DNA of 12,515 bases from Planctomycetota bacterium (GTDB lineage: Bacteria > Planctomycetota > Phycisphaerae > WQYP01). The position numbers and the translations under genes are program-made. The notes beneath the pieces are model-generated. The model had not been told where the DNA came from. It searched no databases and saw only the letters and a program-made list of their open reading frames with translations. Numbering within the stretch: the first letter of the stretch is position 1; each line of letters begins with the position of its first letter. This document shows, one piece after another, positions 1 through 6,855 of this stretch. The stretch lies in contig JAJZGH010000138.1 in assembly GCA_021798635.1 (NCBI GenBank), positions 1-12,515 of the forward strand. Direction: 5' to 3'.

Positions 1-1
1 G

Positions 2-772
2 ATTCGTGTTCACCTCAAAAATCCCGGCATTTATCGCTTAAGCCTCTATCTGTTCAATAAGGACGGCCACATTTTATACAACCGCCAGCGGGATTGGCTT
101 GTTGAAGTCTATCCGTTGCCCCAGAGCTATTGCCGGGCCATGACCCGACCGGTGCTTTCAGCGATGGTATTTCCCAAAAATCCCGCCGCGCAGCAATGGG
201 CCAACTGGGCCATGGCGGCGACGCCATTGGCGGAAACCCGCGCTATGAATATCTGGAATCCGGTGTACACAAGATTCGCCATTGCGGGTCCGGGTCAATA
301 TATGGTGCGTATTGTGCGCGGCTCAAGTCTGAACACGGAGATCAGCGGGATATTTATCGACAAGGCCGACGCCAAACCAACACCAATTGACCGCCAAGCC
401 ATGCCGTGCCTGTGGGGCGTCAATTACCTCCCTCCGGAGATGCCAATCAATTACACACAAAGCAGCAAACTTGTTGATGCAGTTTCAACTTGGCACCTGG
501 CCAAAGACGCCTTCGGCAATCTGGGCCTGGCCGCCCGCTGGCCAGCGCGGCTATTTGCCTACCGCCTCGCCGCAGCCAACCACGCCCCGAAAGCCCTGCT
601 GGCCCGCTGGCGATGGCGGTTGGACATCTGGAAAAAACGGGATCGCGATCTATTTGATACCAACATGAACAAGGCCTTCCACGCCATGCTGGCCCAATGG
701 AAAGGGCTGAAGCAGTTCATGGCAAAGAACCATTACCTAATGCCAAATTCAGGAGAACTTGGAAATGGATAA
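2..772 (+). CDS. Partial exported/beta-rich family A protein, 5' end outside window
   Basis: The frame is open from base 2 to the TAA at 770-772, with no stop back to the window edge, so the start lies upstream and only the last 256 residues are seen. The TTG at 116 is an internal codon, not a start. I do not recognise the protein. Two stretches resemble the sandwich modules of the family A genes downstream: one near the left edge with an NPGIYRL motif and one around 290-350 with GPGQYMVRI, both matching the PG-x-Y hairpin seen in the genes at 2375 and 5063. The last 120 residues or so differ from those genes: a Trp- and Ala-rich, basic, probably helical tail (for example ARWRWRLDIWKKRDRD) with no membrane segment. 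The stop overlaps the start of the next gene by 8 bases, so the two are probably translationally coupled. Family membership is inference; the open frame is certain. Confidence 0.72.
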   Translation: MRVHLKNPGIYRLSLYLFNKDGHILYNRQRDWLVEVYPLPQSYCRAMTRPVLSAMVFPKNPAAQQWANWAMAATPLAETRAMNIWNPVYTRFAIAGPGQYMVRIVRGSSLNTEISGIFIDKADAKPTPIDRQAMPCLWGVNYLPPEMPINYTQSSKLVDAVSTWHLAKDAFGNLGLAARWPARLFAYRLAAANHAPKALLARWRWRLDIWKKRDRDLFDTNMNKAFHAMLAQWKGLKQFMAKNHYLMPNSGELGNG

Positions 773-2309
773 GATCGGGGAAACGCTAAATGACCGTGGC
801 TCGTACCGGCCATCAACAGCGACGGAGCTCGGCGTGGCCGCCGTTATGCTGGTGCTTCTGTTGTTCGTAGCAATTACGCGCTCCGGCCCGGTGCCTGGCA
901 CCGTATCCCTTACGGTGACCATGCCAAAGTTTTCTCCTCCAGTAGTGGAGGTGGGGAGTTCGGCGACAACGACCCTCGGCGCGGAGATCGGGAACGACTA
1001 CAGCCCGCCCGTGCCAACCCCCGATGAGGGGGCACTTTCGAAAATATACAAATGGTCTCTAACCGTGCTACACTCTCCTACCGCAGCGGGATCGTTCACT
1101 GACGCTGGCCCACCGGGACCGAAGTTGAACTATAATTACAGCCCGAACCCGCTGCCATCGTCGGGGTCGATTCCGTTAACATTCACCCCGCTGATCGCCG
1201 GGTACTGGCATGTTTCCGCGAGTTGCACTGTGACGGTTAAAGACACGAAGAATTCAAATTTAGTGTGGCAAGGCAGCGGTAGCGCTGGGCCGGTTGATTT
1301 GACGAGCTATGAGCTGGACATCACTTACACCGGGCCAGTGGTCGGTGCCGCTCCCGACAGCGGCACGGTGGTGACAAATAAAACGCAGAACGTCCACGCC
1401 GGTTGGCCGATAGTTGTAGCCGCGAGCTTTGCCCCGACCGACGTGAACGTGACGTATTCCTGGGCCGTGGCTGGTAGTACGGGTTCTCCAGCGACCGCAA
1501 TCAAAGGTTTTGCTGTCACCCCCGACGCTGCAATGTTCTACGATTCGCGCAAGACCGGTTTCCAAGGCCAGCCGACCGCGACCACGACCGACTCGGTCGT
1601 GCCGTTGTCGGGATCGAATCTTTCGCAGCAGGCACCCCCGACATTTTTTTTTACTGACTCCGCACCGCACACGGTCTCTTGTAAGGTTCCGTTCGCCGGG
1701 CTGAATCCAACGGCAACGACAACCTTCCAAGTGGGCAAGCCGAGCGTTGAACTTACGACCACGACAGCGGCCACGGGGGCTAACCTCTACCAAGTCAACG
1801 GCGATATCTTGTTTGGCCTTATGGGTGCGAGTGGGGAGTTTGGGATTACCTTCAATGCGCCCACGATTCCGCAGGGTTACGCCGGTTCACTTGAATGGAT
1901 ACAGACCTATGACATGGACCGTAGTGAACAGTACTACAACGGCGAATATGTTACTTATACCGGGACGGGATTGGACAGTTCCTTCCCCTATGAAGCAGTT
2001 CTGCCCAGTGGCTCGCCCGTCGATTCACCGTCATCGGGGTACACGCCCTCGCAGTTCTATACTGTGGAGTTGGGCACCGTTAACGACCAAGCAACAATGT
2101 GGATGATGTACCAACCCAAGGCGGGTGGATCGATCCTCGTCCCATTGGATAAAGTCGACTGGGACTGGGGTGGCCATTACGGATCGACACCCTCCGGTGA
2201 GCCGTTCATATCGGGCGTTTACAATTCCCTTGATCCAGCGGGCAGTGCTACCAACGACTACCCGCAATGGACGCAGTTCGCCGGAGACAACGTGACGACT
2301 ACGAATTAG
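765..2309 (+). CDS. Membrane-anchored beta-rich surface protein, family B copy 1
   Basis: 514 residues. I chose ATG 765 because AGGAG at 751-755 sits 9 bases upstream; the TTG two codons earlier is a poorer fit. Residues 22-38 (LGVAAVMLVLLLFVAIT) form one hydrophobic segment after a short polar N-terminus, with no clear signal peptidase site, so this is probably an N-in/C-out anchor. The remaining 470 or so residues are Ser/Thr/Gly/Pro-rich, low in Cys, and beta-like. Conserved with the gene at 3625: a core at about residues 140-215 with TFTPLIAGYW, LTSYELDITYTGPVV and HAGWPI; a W-S-W-type sandwich strand after it; and a C-terminal module with MWMMYQP, VPLDKVDWDWGG. The function is unknown. 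The fold suggests an Ig-like or adhesin-like ectodomain, which is inference. A run of nine T lies in the gene at 1644-1652. It is followed after 65 bases by a family A gene, and the A-B pairing repeats downstream. Confidence 0.82.
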   Translation: MDKIGETLNDRGSYRPSTATELGVAAVMLVLLLFVAITRSGPVPGTVSLTVTMPKFSPPVVEVGSSATTTLGAEIGNDYSPPVPTPDEGALSKIYKWSLTVLHSPTAAGSFTDAGPPGPKLNYNYSPNPLPSSGSIPLTFTPLIAGYWHVSASCTVTVKDTKNSNLVWQGSGSAGPVDLTSYELDITYTGPVVGAAPDSGTVVTNKTQNVHAGWPIVVAASFAPTDVNVTYSWAVAGSTGSPATAIKGFAVTPDAAMFYDSRKTGFQGQPTATTTDSVVPLSGSNLSQQAPPTFFFTDSAPHTVSCKVPFAGLNPTATTTFQVGKPSVELTTTTAATGANLYQVNGDILFGLMGASGEFGITFNAPTIPQGYAGSLEWIQTYDMDRSEQYYNGEYVTYTGTGLDSSFPYEAVLPSGSPVDSPSSGYTPSQFYTVELGTVNDQATMWMMYQPKAGGSILVPLDKVDWDWGGHYGSTPSGEPFISGVYNSLDPAGSATNDYPQWTQFAGDNVTTTN

Positions 2310-2320
2310 AAACTGGCCTA

Positions 2321-2341
2321 CGGCCGTCCCCAGCACGGCCG
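2321..2341 (+). other. Intergenic hairpin between family B copy 1 and family A copy 2
   Basis: A perfect 7-bp inverted repeat, CGGCCGT and ACGGCCG, is separated by a 7-base loop and begins 11 bases after the stop codon of the preceding gene. No T-run follows, so a classical intrinsic terminator is not supported. It could be an RNA processing or stability hairpin between two genes of one transcript, or chance in GC-rich DNA. Confidence 0.35.
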
Positions 2342-2374
2342 CGAGCAAATGATTTAATCAGAAAGGCTAACGCG

Positions 2375-3511
2375 ATGAAATTCATGAACTTAAATAAACT
2401 TCCGGATCCCCGCACAATACCCCTAATGGTTGCACTGGCTCTGTCGGGCGCGCAGTGTCCGCCCACTGTGGCGGAGATAACCCCGGACTTCATGAAGGGT
2501 GTCCTTTCCGGCGCGATAAAGACGCGGCCGCTTCCCGGCACGCTCGCCGCCAATCCTGTGAAGGGTATTGCGATTCATATAAAGCCCTTGGATTCCAGGT
2601 TCCCGATTGGCGGCGGTGTGACATTGAAGGAGTCATTCCGCAACACCGGAACGCAGCTTGCCTCCATCGGATTCAGTATTCCATGGACCGGTTCCTTGCA
2701 GAAGTGTTTGGTCATGGGCCCAACACAACCTGTGGAACGAACGAGGCTTTCTCGTTGGTGGCCCGCTGGTTATCGCGCTTTTATTTTCCACACCTCACTG
2801 GCCGTTAGGACGATAGGGGCGGGCCGAGAGGTGGGCCGGCCCGGTGTGTTGTTGCCCGGCTCAATCTTTGATATGACGGTGCCTGGCAGGTACCATATCT
2901 GCACGGCTATTGGCCCGACGAAATCGAATCGGATCGAGGTTGTGGTGTTGTCTCCGAACGTCGATAAGCATCCGCTGCATCCAGTGGTGCCACTGTCCAA
3001 TGGAACGCCCCACGCCATTGCTTGGGGCAAACCTTGGCATGGCCTTATGATTCGAGTTTACCAAATTACCTCCAGGAAAAGGCACGCAGAGACTGGCTTC
3101 AGGTTGCGGGTGATGATCCGTAACCGCAATAGCAGTCCAACTGCCATCAGACTGGTGGGTGTTGCAGTGGAGGATTTTGCAAAAATGCGCATTTACGGTC
3201 CGAAAGGTACTTATTCCAATGCTCGAAAAGGGAAGAAAGTTAACCTCACTAATATCCCAGTTCCATTGACCGCTTATGGCAAGCTGCTTGCGGGCGGAGG
3301 TGGGACGAAAATACATAAAGAAAGTTTCAACATTCCACCGAGGGCCACATACGAATACGCGCCTGTGATAATACCGAATGCAGCCTACGACCTGTCATTG
3401 CCGGGACGGTACCGATTGCAGGTGGAACTCGCGGGTACGCATTGTTGGTCAAATTTCGTGTTCCTTGGCCGACAGCTTTCAACAGGTGAGGCTGGCAGCA
3501 GAGGAAAGTGA
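2375..3511 (+). CDS. Secreted beta-sandwich protein, family A copy 2
   Basis: 378 residues from ATG 2375, chosen because GAAAGG at 2361-2366 lies 8 bases upstream and a signal peptide starts there; the frame is open further up to 2267, but that would bury the signal peptide. The N-terminus is basic, then hydrophobic (about residues 14-27, TIPLMVALALSGAQ), with likely cleavage near PPTVA/EI at residue 33. The Cys at 28 is preceded by Gln, so it is not a good lipobox. Two beta-rich halves follow, each closing with the same hairpin: FDMTVPGRYHI in the first, YDLSLPGRYRL in the second. The second half also carries VPLTAYGKLL, matched by VPLTAYGKWL in the gene at 5063. I do not recognise the family. 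It lies between two family B genes, so an A-B partnership at the cell surface is possible but unproven. 113 bases separate it from the next gene. Confidence 0.78.
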   Translation: MKFMNLNKLPDPRTIPLMVALALSGAQCPPTVAEITPDFMKGVLSGAIKTRPLPGTLAANPVKGIAIHIKPLDSRFPIGGGVTLKESFRNTGTQLASIGFSIPWTGSLQKCLVMGPTQPVERTRLSRWWPAGYRAFIFHTSLAVRTIGAGREVGRPGVLLPGSIFDMTVPGRYHICTAIGPTKSNRIEVVVLSPNVDKHPLHPVVPLSNGTPHAIAWGKPWHGLMIRVYQITSRKRHAETGFRLRVMIRNRNSSPTAIRLVGVAVEDFAKMRIYGPKGTYSNARKGKKVNLTNIPVPLTAYGKLLAGGGGTKIHKESFNIPPRATYEYAPVIIPNAAYDLSLPGRYRLQVELAGTHCWSNFVFLGRQLSTGEAGSRGK

Positions 3512-3624
3512 GGGCATTCCAAAGGGTGGCAATCCGGGGTGCAATAATTTCGCAATGAGCACGCCTCTCGGCGCAGAGCGGCCCGCAGTGCCGACGGCTG
3601 CAGCGACCACGCTCACGCGTCGCC
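3512..3624 (+). other. Gap upstream of family B copy 2 with a possible displaced start
   Basis: Here one would expect the N-terminal anchor seen in copy 1 of family B. In the frame of copy 2 there is a TGA at 3556-3558, and the codons after it encode no hydrophobic stretch. In another frame an ATG at 3555 begins a short Ala/Thr/Arg-rich peptide that reaches the copy 2 frame only through a one-base frameshift near 3620. No strong ribosome site is visible for either start. The segment looks like the scar of a deletion or recombination event. Confidence 0.4.
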
Positions 3625-5040
3625 GTGGCGCTGAACTACGCGGGGCCGATCACGGTGACCGCAAACATGGGATCGTTCTCACCCAATCCTGTTGAAGTTA
3701 ATAATCCAGCTACTGCAAACCTTTCGGCCAGCTATAATTCACCCTCGGGTGTGTCGGAAGGTGACCTTTCCGCGCAGTATGATTGGTCGGTTGCCAATGT
3801 GCAGTACAAGGCCCTACAGGCCGACTCCTTTGGCTCCGCGCCATCGGGAAGTTATACTGATTCCATAAGCCCGACGCAGCCGTCAACATCGTCGAGCGCG
3901 ACGCTGACGTTTACCCCGCTGATCGCGGGCTATTGGCAGGCTTCCATGAGTTGCTCCGTGACCGTCATCGACGTCCAAACCGCTCAATATTGGGGCGGCA
4001 GCGCCAACGCCGGGCCGGAAGATTTGACCAGCTATACACTGGACATCACCTACACTGGGCCGGTGGTCGTCGGCAGTACGGTGACAACCGACAACGGCAC
4101 GGTGGTGACTAATGAAACCCAAGATGTTCACGCTGGGTGGCCGATTGAGGTCGGAGTGTCCGTCGCGCCTTCCGATCTGGCAAATGAATTCGATTGGACG
4201 ATCGACGGTGCCGGGGGTAATGGGTCGGCGGCCATTGCCGGGTACTCCCACACGACGCAGATCGCCACGGTGGACGCGCTTGGCCAGCAATATGGTTATA
4301 GTGTTCTCTACTACTACACGGCCTCGGGGAGCCACGATGTCACAGTGACAACAAAAAATGGATACGAGGTACCGTCGGTGTGGACCAAGTTCAGCGTGGT
4401 GAAACCGACAAGCGCGATGTCAGCCAGCTACCAATACGCGACGCAAATCGCACCGGCGAATGGCGGCGTAGCAGATTACATTTACCTGGAGGCGGTTGCC
4501 GCGCTTGCGGGACCGAGCCTTGCACAGTCTGGGATTGTCTTCTCACATCCTTTGGTCCGTGGCGCGTCTGCCGGTGATGGCACCGCCTTCCGAGGTGCCA
4601 GCTACTTTGTCCAGGTGTACACCGGGGATCAGGAATGGTATGGCATACCACCGGTCGCAAACTTTCCCTACGCGGGGTCTGGCCTGGATGGTACCGACCC
4701 ATACGGCCAGAACGTGGTTGTTGACGGCGCCGATTACCAAGGGGACAGCCCGGCGTTACCAACTGACAGGTCTCCGAACAAGATAAACTACTCATCATTA
4801 ACGGTTAACGATTCACCGCAGATGTGGGTCATGTATACCCCTGCGGCGAGCGGGTCAATTGATGTTCCCATTGACTCTGCGCCGTGGCGCTGGGGCGGAA
4901 CCGTAAGCTGGGACGCGAACACCAGCACTTGGACCCTGGCCAGCCCGTCTCCCGCCGCACCCAGTAAGTTCAGCGGGCCAGCTACAGGCAGCTACCCAGT
5001 CTGGGATGGCGTTTGGGTGCCGGAAGCGCCACCGCAATGA
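3625..5040 (+). CDS. Family B copy 2, beta-rich protein lacking the N-terminal anchor
   Basis: The frame from GTG 3625 to TGA 5040 gives 471 residues. It aligns along its length with the gene at 765: shared TFTPLIAGYW, LTSYTLDITYTGPVV, a TxDVHAGWPI stretch, then a C-terminal MWVMYTP and VPIDSAPWRWGG. The homology begins almost at the first codon (VALNYAGPITVTANMG against VPGTVSLTVTMPKF after the membrane helix of copy 1), so the anchor or signal is missing and no ribosome site precedes 3625. Either the true start is elsewhere through a frameshift, or this copy is a 5'-truncated pseudogene with an intact body. The body has no internal stop over 1.4 kb, which argues the truncation is recent or the protein is still made. 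The next gene starts 22 bases downstream with a strong ribosome site, repeating the B-then-A order. Confidence 0.68.
   Translation: MALNYAGPITVTANMGSFSPNPVEVNNPATANLSASYNSPSGVSEGDLSAQYDWSVANVQYKALQADSFGSAPSGSYTDSISPTQPSTSSSATLTFTPLIAGYWQASMSCSVTVIDVQTAQYWGGSANAGPEDLTSYTLDITYTGPVVVGSTVTTDNGTVVTNETQDVHAGWPIEVGVSVAPSDLANEFDWTIDGAGGNGSAAIAGYSHTTQIATVDALGQQYGYSVLYYYTASGSHDVTVTTKNGYEVPSVWTKFSVVKPTSAMSASYQYATQIAPANGGVADYIYLEAVAALAGPSLAQSGIVFSHPLVRGASAGDGTAFRGASYFVQVYTGDQEWYGIPPVANFPYAGSGLDGTDPYGQNVVVDGADYQGDSPALPTDRSPNKINYSSLTVNDSPQMWVMYTPAASGSIDVPIDSAPWRWGGTVSWDANTSTWTLASPSPAAPSKFSGPATGSYPVWDGVWVPEAPPQ
3829..3960 (+). repeat. Direct repeat, left copy (within family B copy 2)
   Basis: Aligns without gaps to 6301-6432. 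By hand count about 115 of 132 bases match, and the first 85 or so differ at only four positions. The stretch encodes the FGSAPSGSYTDSISPTQ and TLTF segment of family B. It is the best DNA-level evidence that the array arose by recent duplication. Confidence 0.85.
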
Positions 5041-5062
5041 CGCTATTACAAGGAGTTATTCT

Positions 5063-6232
5063 ATGAGGAACGGTGTTTTTCCGTTTGCCGCAACCGCGAC
5101 ACTCTTAACCGCTCTAATGGGCCACGCAGGGATGTCGCGGGCAGGGCCAGACAGCCACGTTTTAATCAGGGTCGCGGTGACGCCGAAGACGACTGTCTCG
5201 GGATATCCAGCTTCAGTGACGATTTCCCTGATCAATCGCTCGAAACATCCTCTTCGGTTCGTGAACTCTGGTGGGGCTTGGCGCTTTTTCGAGTGCGAAC
5301 AAGTTGGACCAAGCGGCCAAATGGTCAGAATCCCGCGTACGCGCTGGGGGCGTATGATGGTAGGGACACTCATGCCCTTGGGTGGCCCCATTCGCCCAAC
5401 CCACCAAATACCTGCGGCGACATCCAAAGTTTGGGGACATCCACTGCCATTGGCGAGGTGCTATGATTTGACGCTACCCGGAACGTACGACCTCCGTCTA
5501 CTTACACAGCGGCCAATTTATCTGGTAAATGGGCCCATCCACGCGTACGTCAGCAAGGGGGGAAATCTTCACGCTGTAACGACCCGGGGATCGTTATATT
5601 TGCCCTCATTCGAAGAATCCGTGAAAGCATTCGGAGCCGCAAAAGCTATTCCCGAGGGAAGAGCCTACAGCAACCTGCTTGAGGTGAAGGTGCTGCGACC
5701 GGTCGTGCGGCAGCCGCACTTACGGGCGTTGGCTTCGGCGGGGCCCGCGCCTGAAATAGAAAATGCCACAGTGCCGAAAGGTATTTTGTTATCGATTGTC
5801 CGGGTCCCGATTCACGGCCACGCGTTGCCCGTATTAACGGAGATCACCATTTCTGCTAATAAAAAGCCGTTGAAGGTACACCTCACGGGCAATCCCTTGA
5901 TCGATTTTTACGACGTGCAAGTCGATGGCCCCGACGGCCTGAACGGTACTGAATTGGCAAAAAAGCCGACGCCACATTATATTCCAATTCCGAACTGGAA
6001 CTCAGTTCCGCTAACTGCCTATGGAAAGTGGCTGGCGAAACACAAGTTATCGAAGGCCTCTCGATGGAGGACGTATACACTTAAGCAGGGCACCGTCTAT
6101 AAATACACCGGGCCGGTAAATCTTTCGTGCCGGTTTGATATGAGCCTTCCCGGGGTCTACCATGTTCGCTTCCGCCTGGCGCGTACGCACACTTGGTCGC
6201 CATGGGCGAAAATAACCGTTCCTGCGCGTTGA
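5063..6232 (+). CDS. Secreted beta-sandwich protein, family A copy 3
   Basis: 389 residues from ATG 5063, fixed by AGGAG at 5051-5055 seven bases upstream. A typical signal peptide spans residues 1-27, with likely cleavage after GMSRA before GPDSHV. The mature protein has two beta-rich halves. The first has VSGYPASVTISLINRSKHPL, typical of Ig/BsuPI-like sandwich strands, and ends with CYDLTLPGTYDLRL. The second repeats the pattern (VLTEITISANKKPLKVHL), has VPLTAYGKWL, and ends with FDMSLPGVYHVRF. This matches the gene at 2375, but only moderately, so these are older paralogues than the B2/B3 pair. It starts 22 bases after family B copy 2, consistent with one transcript. The role is unknown; a periplasmic or surface binding protein is inference. 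Confidence 0.83.
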   Translation: MRNGVFPFAATATLLTALMGHAGMSRAGPDSHVLIRVAVTPKTTVSGYPASVTISLINRSKHPLRFVNSGGAWRFFECEQVGPSGQMVRIPRTRWGRMMVGTLMPLGGPIRPTHQIPAATSKVWGHPLPLARCYDLTLPGTYDLRLLTQRPIYLVNGPIHAYVSKGGNLHAVTTRGSLYLPSFEESVKAFGAAKAIPEGRAYSNLLEVKVLRPVVRQPHLRALASAGPAPEIENATVPKGILLSIVRVPIHGHALPVLTEITISANKKPLKVHLTGNPLIDFYDVQVDGPDGLNGTELAKKPTPHYIPIPNWNSVPLTAYGKWLAKHKLSKASRWRTYTLKQGTVYKYTGPVNLSCRFDMSLPGVYHVRFRLARTHTWSPWAKITVPAR

Positions 6233-6275
6233 CGCATGCGAGGGCATTTTTCGCCGTCCCGCTGGTCAACGCGCA
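6223..6275 (+). repeat. 11-bp perfect inverted repeat across the end of family A copy 3
   Basis: TGCGCGTTGAC at 6223-6233 is the exact reverse complement of GTCAACGCGCA at 6265-6275, with a 31-base spacer. The left arm includes the stop codon of the preceding gene; the right arm is at the point where homology of the broken family B copy begins. No T-run follows on either strand, so it is not an obvious terminator. It may be a recombination footprint or an RNA stem. Confidence 0.5.
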
Positions 6276-6489
6276 AAAGAAAATCCTGCAGGCTGACACC
6301 TTTGGCTCCGCGCCATCGGGCAGTTATACTGATTCCATAAGCCCGACGCAGGCGTCAACATCGTCGAGTGCGACACTGACGTTTACGCAGCTGATCGCGG
6401 AGTACTGGGCAGTTTCAGCGAGTTGTTCCGTGACCGTGAGCGACATAAAACCCATCAGGGATGGACCGCCTGGGCCAAATGGCAATTAG
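6265..6489 (+). pseudogene. Family B copy 3, truncated remnant
   Basis: About 70 codons ending at TAG 6487-6489 match an internal part of the gene at 3625: VNAQKKILQADTFGSAPSG against VANVQYKALQADSFGSAPSG, then the SYTDSISPTQ, TLTFTQLIAEYW and SASCSVTVSD segments. Both the N-terminal part and the roughly 370 C-terminal residues are missing. The conserved TFTPLIAGYW has become TFTQLIAEYW, a sign of relaxed selection. No ribosome site or sensible start precedes it; in-frame upstream codons run back into the preceding gene. I call it a decayed fragment of a third A-B unit rather than a working gene. Confidence 0.75.
6301..6432 (+). repeat. Direct repeat, right copy (within family B remnant)
   Basis: Partner of 3829-3960, offset 2472 bases. 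Differences cluster in the last 45 bases, as expected either for a gene conversion tract ending there or for uneven drift in the remnant. Confidence 0.85.
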
Positions 6490-6574
6490 CGAATAAACTC
6501 CTTGGTGTCGGCTGGCTTCAATGGTAAGCTATGGGCTGGAAATGGACGGGTGGGCATGCACGGAGATGAATCCT

Positions 6575-6847
6575 ATGGCCAAGGCGAGTGTTGATCCGGC
6601 GGAGTTGCGGCGGTTTGCGCAGGGGCTGATGCAGTTTAATAATGATCTGGAAGGGCTGATGTCGGGATTAAATTCCCGACTGCGGTCCCTGGAATCAAGC
6701 TGGCGCGACCAGGAGCAACAGAAATTTGCTGAAACCTTTGATCAGGCGGCCCAGTTTCTGGGGCGCTTCATGGAATCCTCCACCGAACATGCCAAGGTTC
6801 TGATGAAAAAAGCTCAACATATAGAAAAATATCTGAACGAGCGATAG
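6575..6847 (+). CDS. WXG100/ESX-like small helical secretion protein (W-x-D variant)
   Basis: 90 residues from ATG 6575, with GGAG at 6562-6565 nine bases upstream; ATG 6566 in the same frame is the alternative. Length and pattern fit the WXG100 helical hairpin: helix 1 about residues 8-40, a turn at SSWRDQ, helix 2 about 46-88. The turn has W43-R-D45 and F51, so W-x-D-x5-F replaces the usual W-x-G-x5-F. Known WXG100 proteins form dimers and are exported by FtsK/SpoIIIE-type ATPases of type VII systems; the ATPase gene at 8181 in the same cassette supports that role here. The C-terminus ends Y86-L-N-E-R, which is not a canonical YxxxD/E export signal. It is the first gene of a run of four on the same strand, 8 bases before the next. 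Family assignment is strong; substrate versus structural component is open. Confidence 0.85.
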   Translation: MAKASVDPAELRRFAQGLMQFNNDLEGLMSGLNSRLRSLESSWRDQEQQKFAETFDQAAQFLGRFMESSTEHAKVLMKKAQHIEKYLNER

Positions 6848-6855
6848 GACAGAAT

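Noticed and set aside
1260..1793. 177-codon open frame on the minus strand
   Set aside because: It lies wholly within family B copy 1, is Arg-rich with no sensible domain, and has no ribosome site; it is a shadow of a GC-rich gene.
2375..2470. Lipoprotein lipobox in family A copy 2 (Cys 28)
   Set aside because: The residue before Cys is Gln and the one before that Ala, which does not fit the L-A/S-G/A-C pattern.
6502..6530. Possible promoter TTGGTG - 17 bases - TAAGCT before the WXG gene
   Set aside because: Each box matches the consensus at only three of six positions; this is expected by chance.
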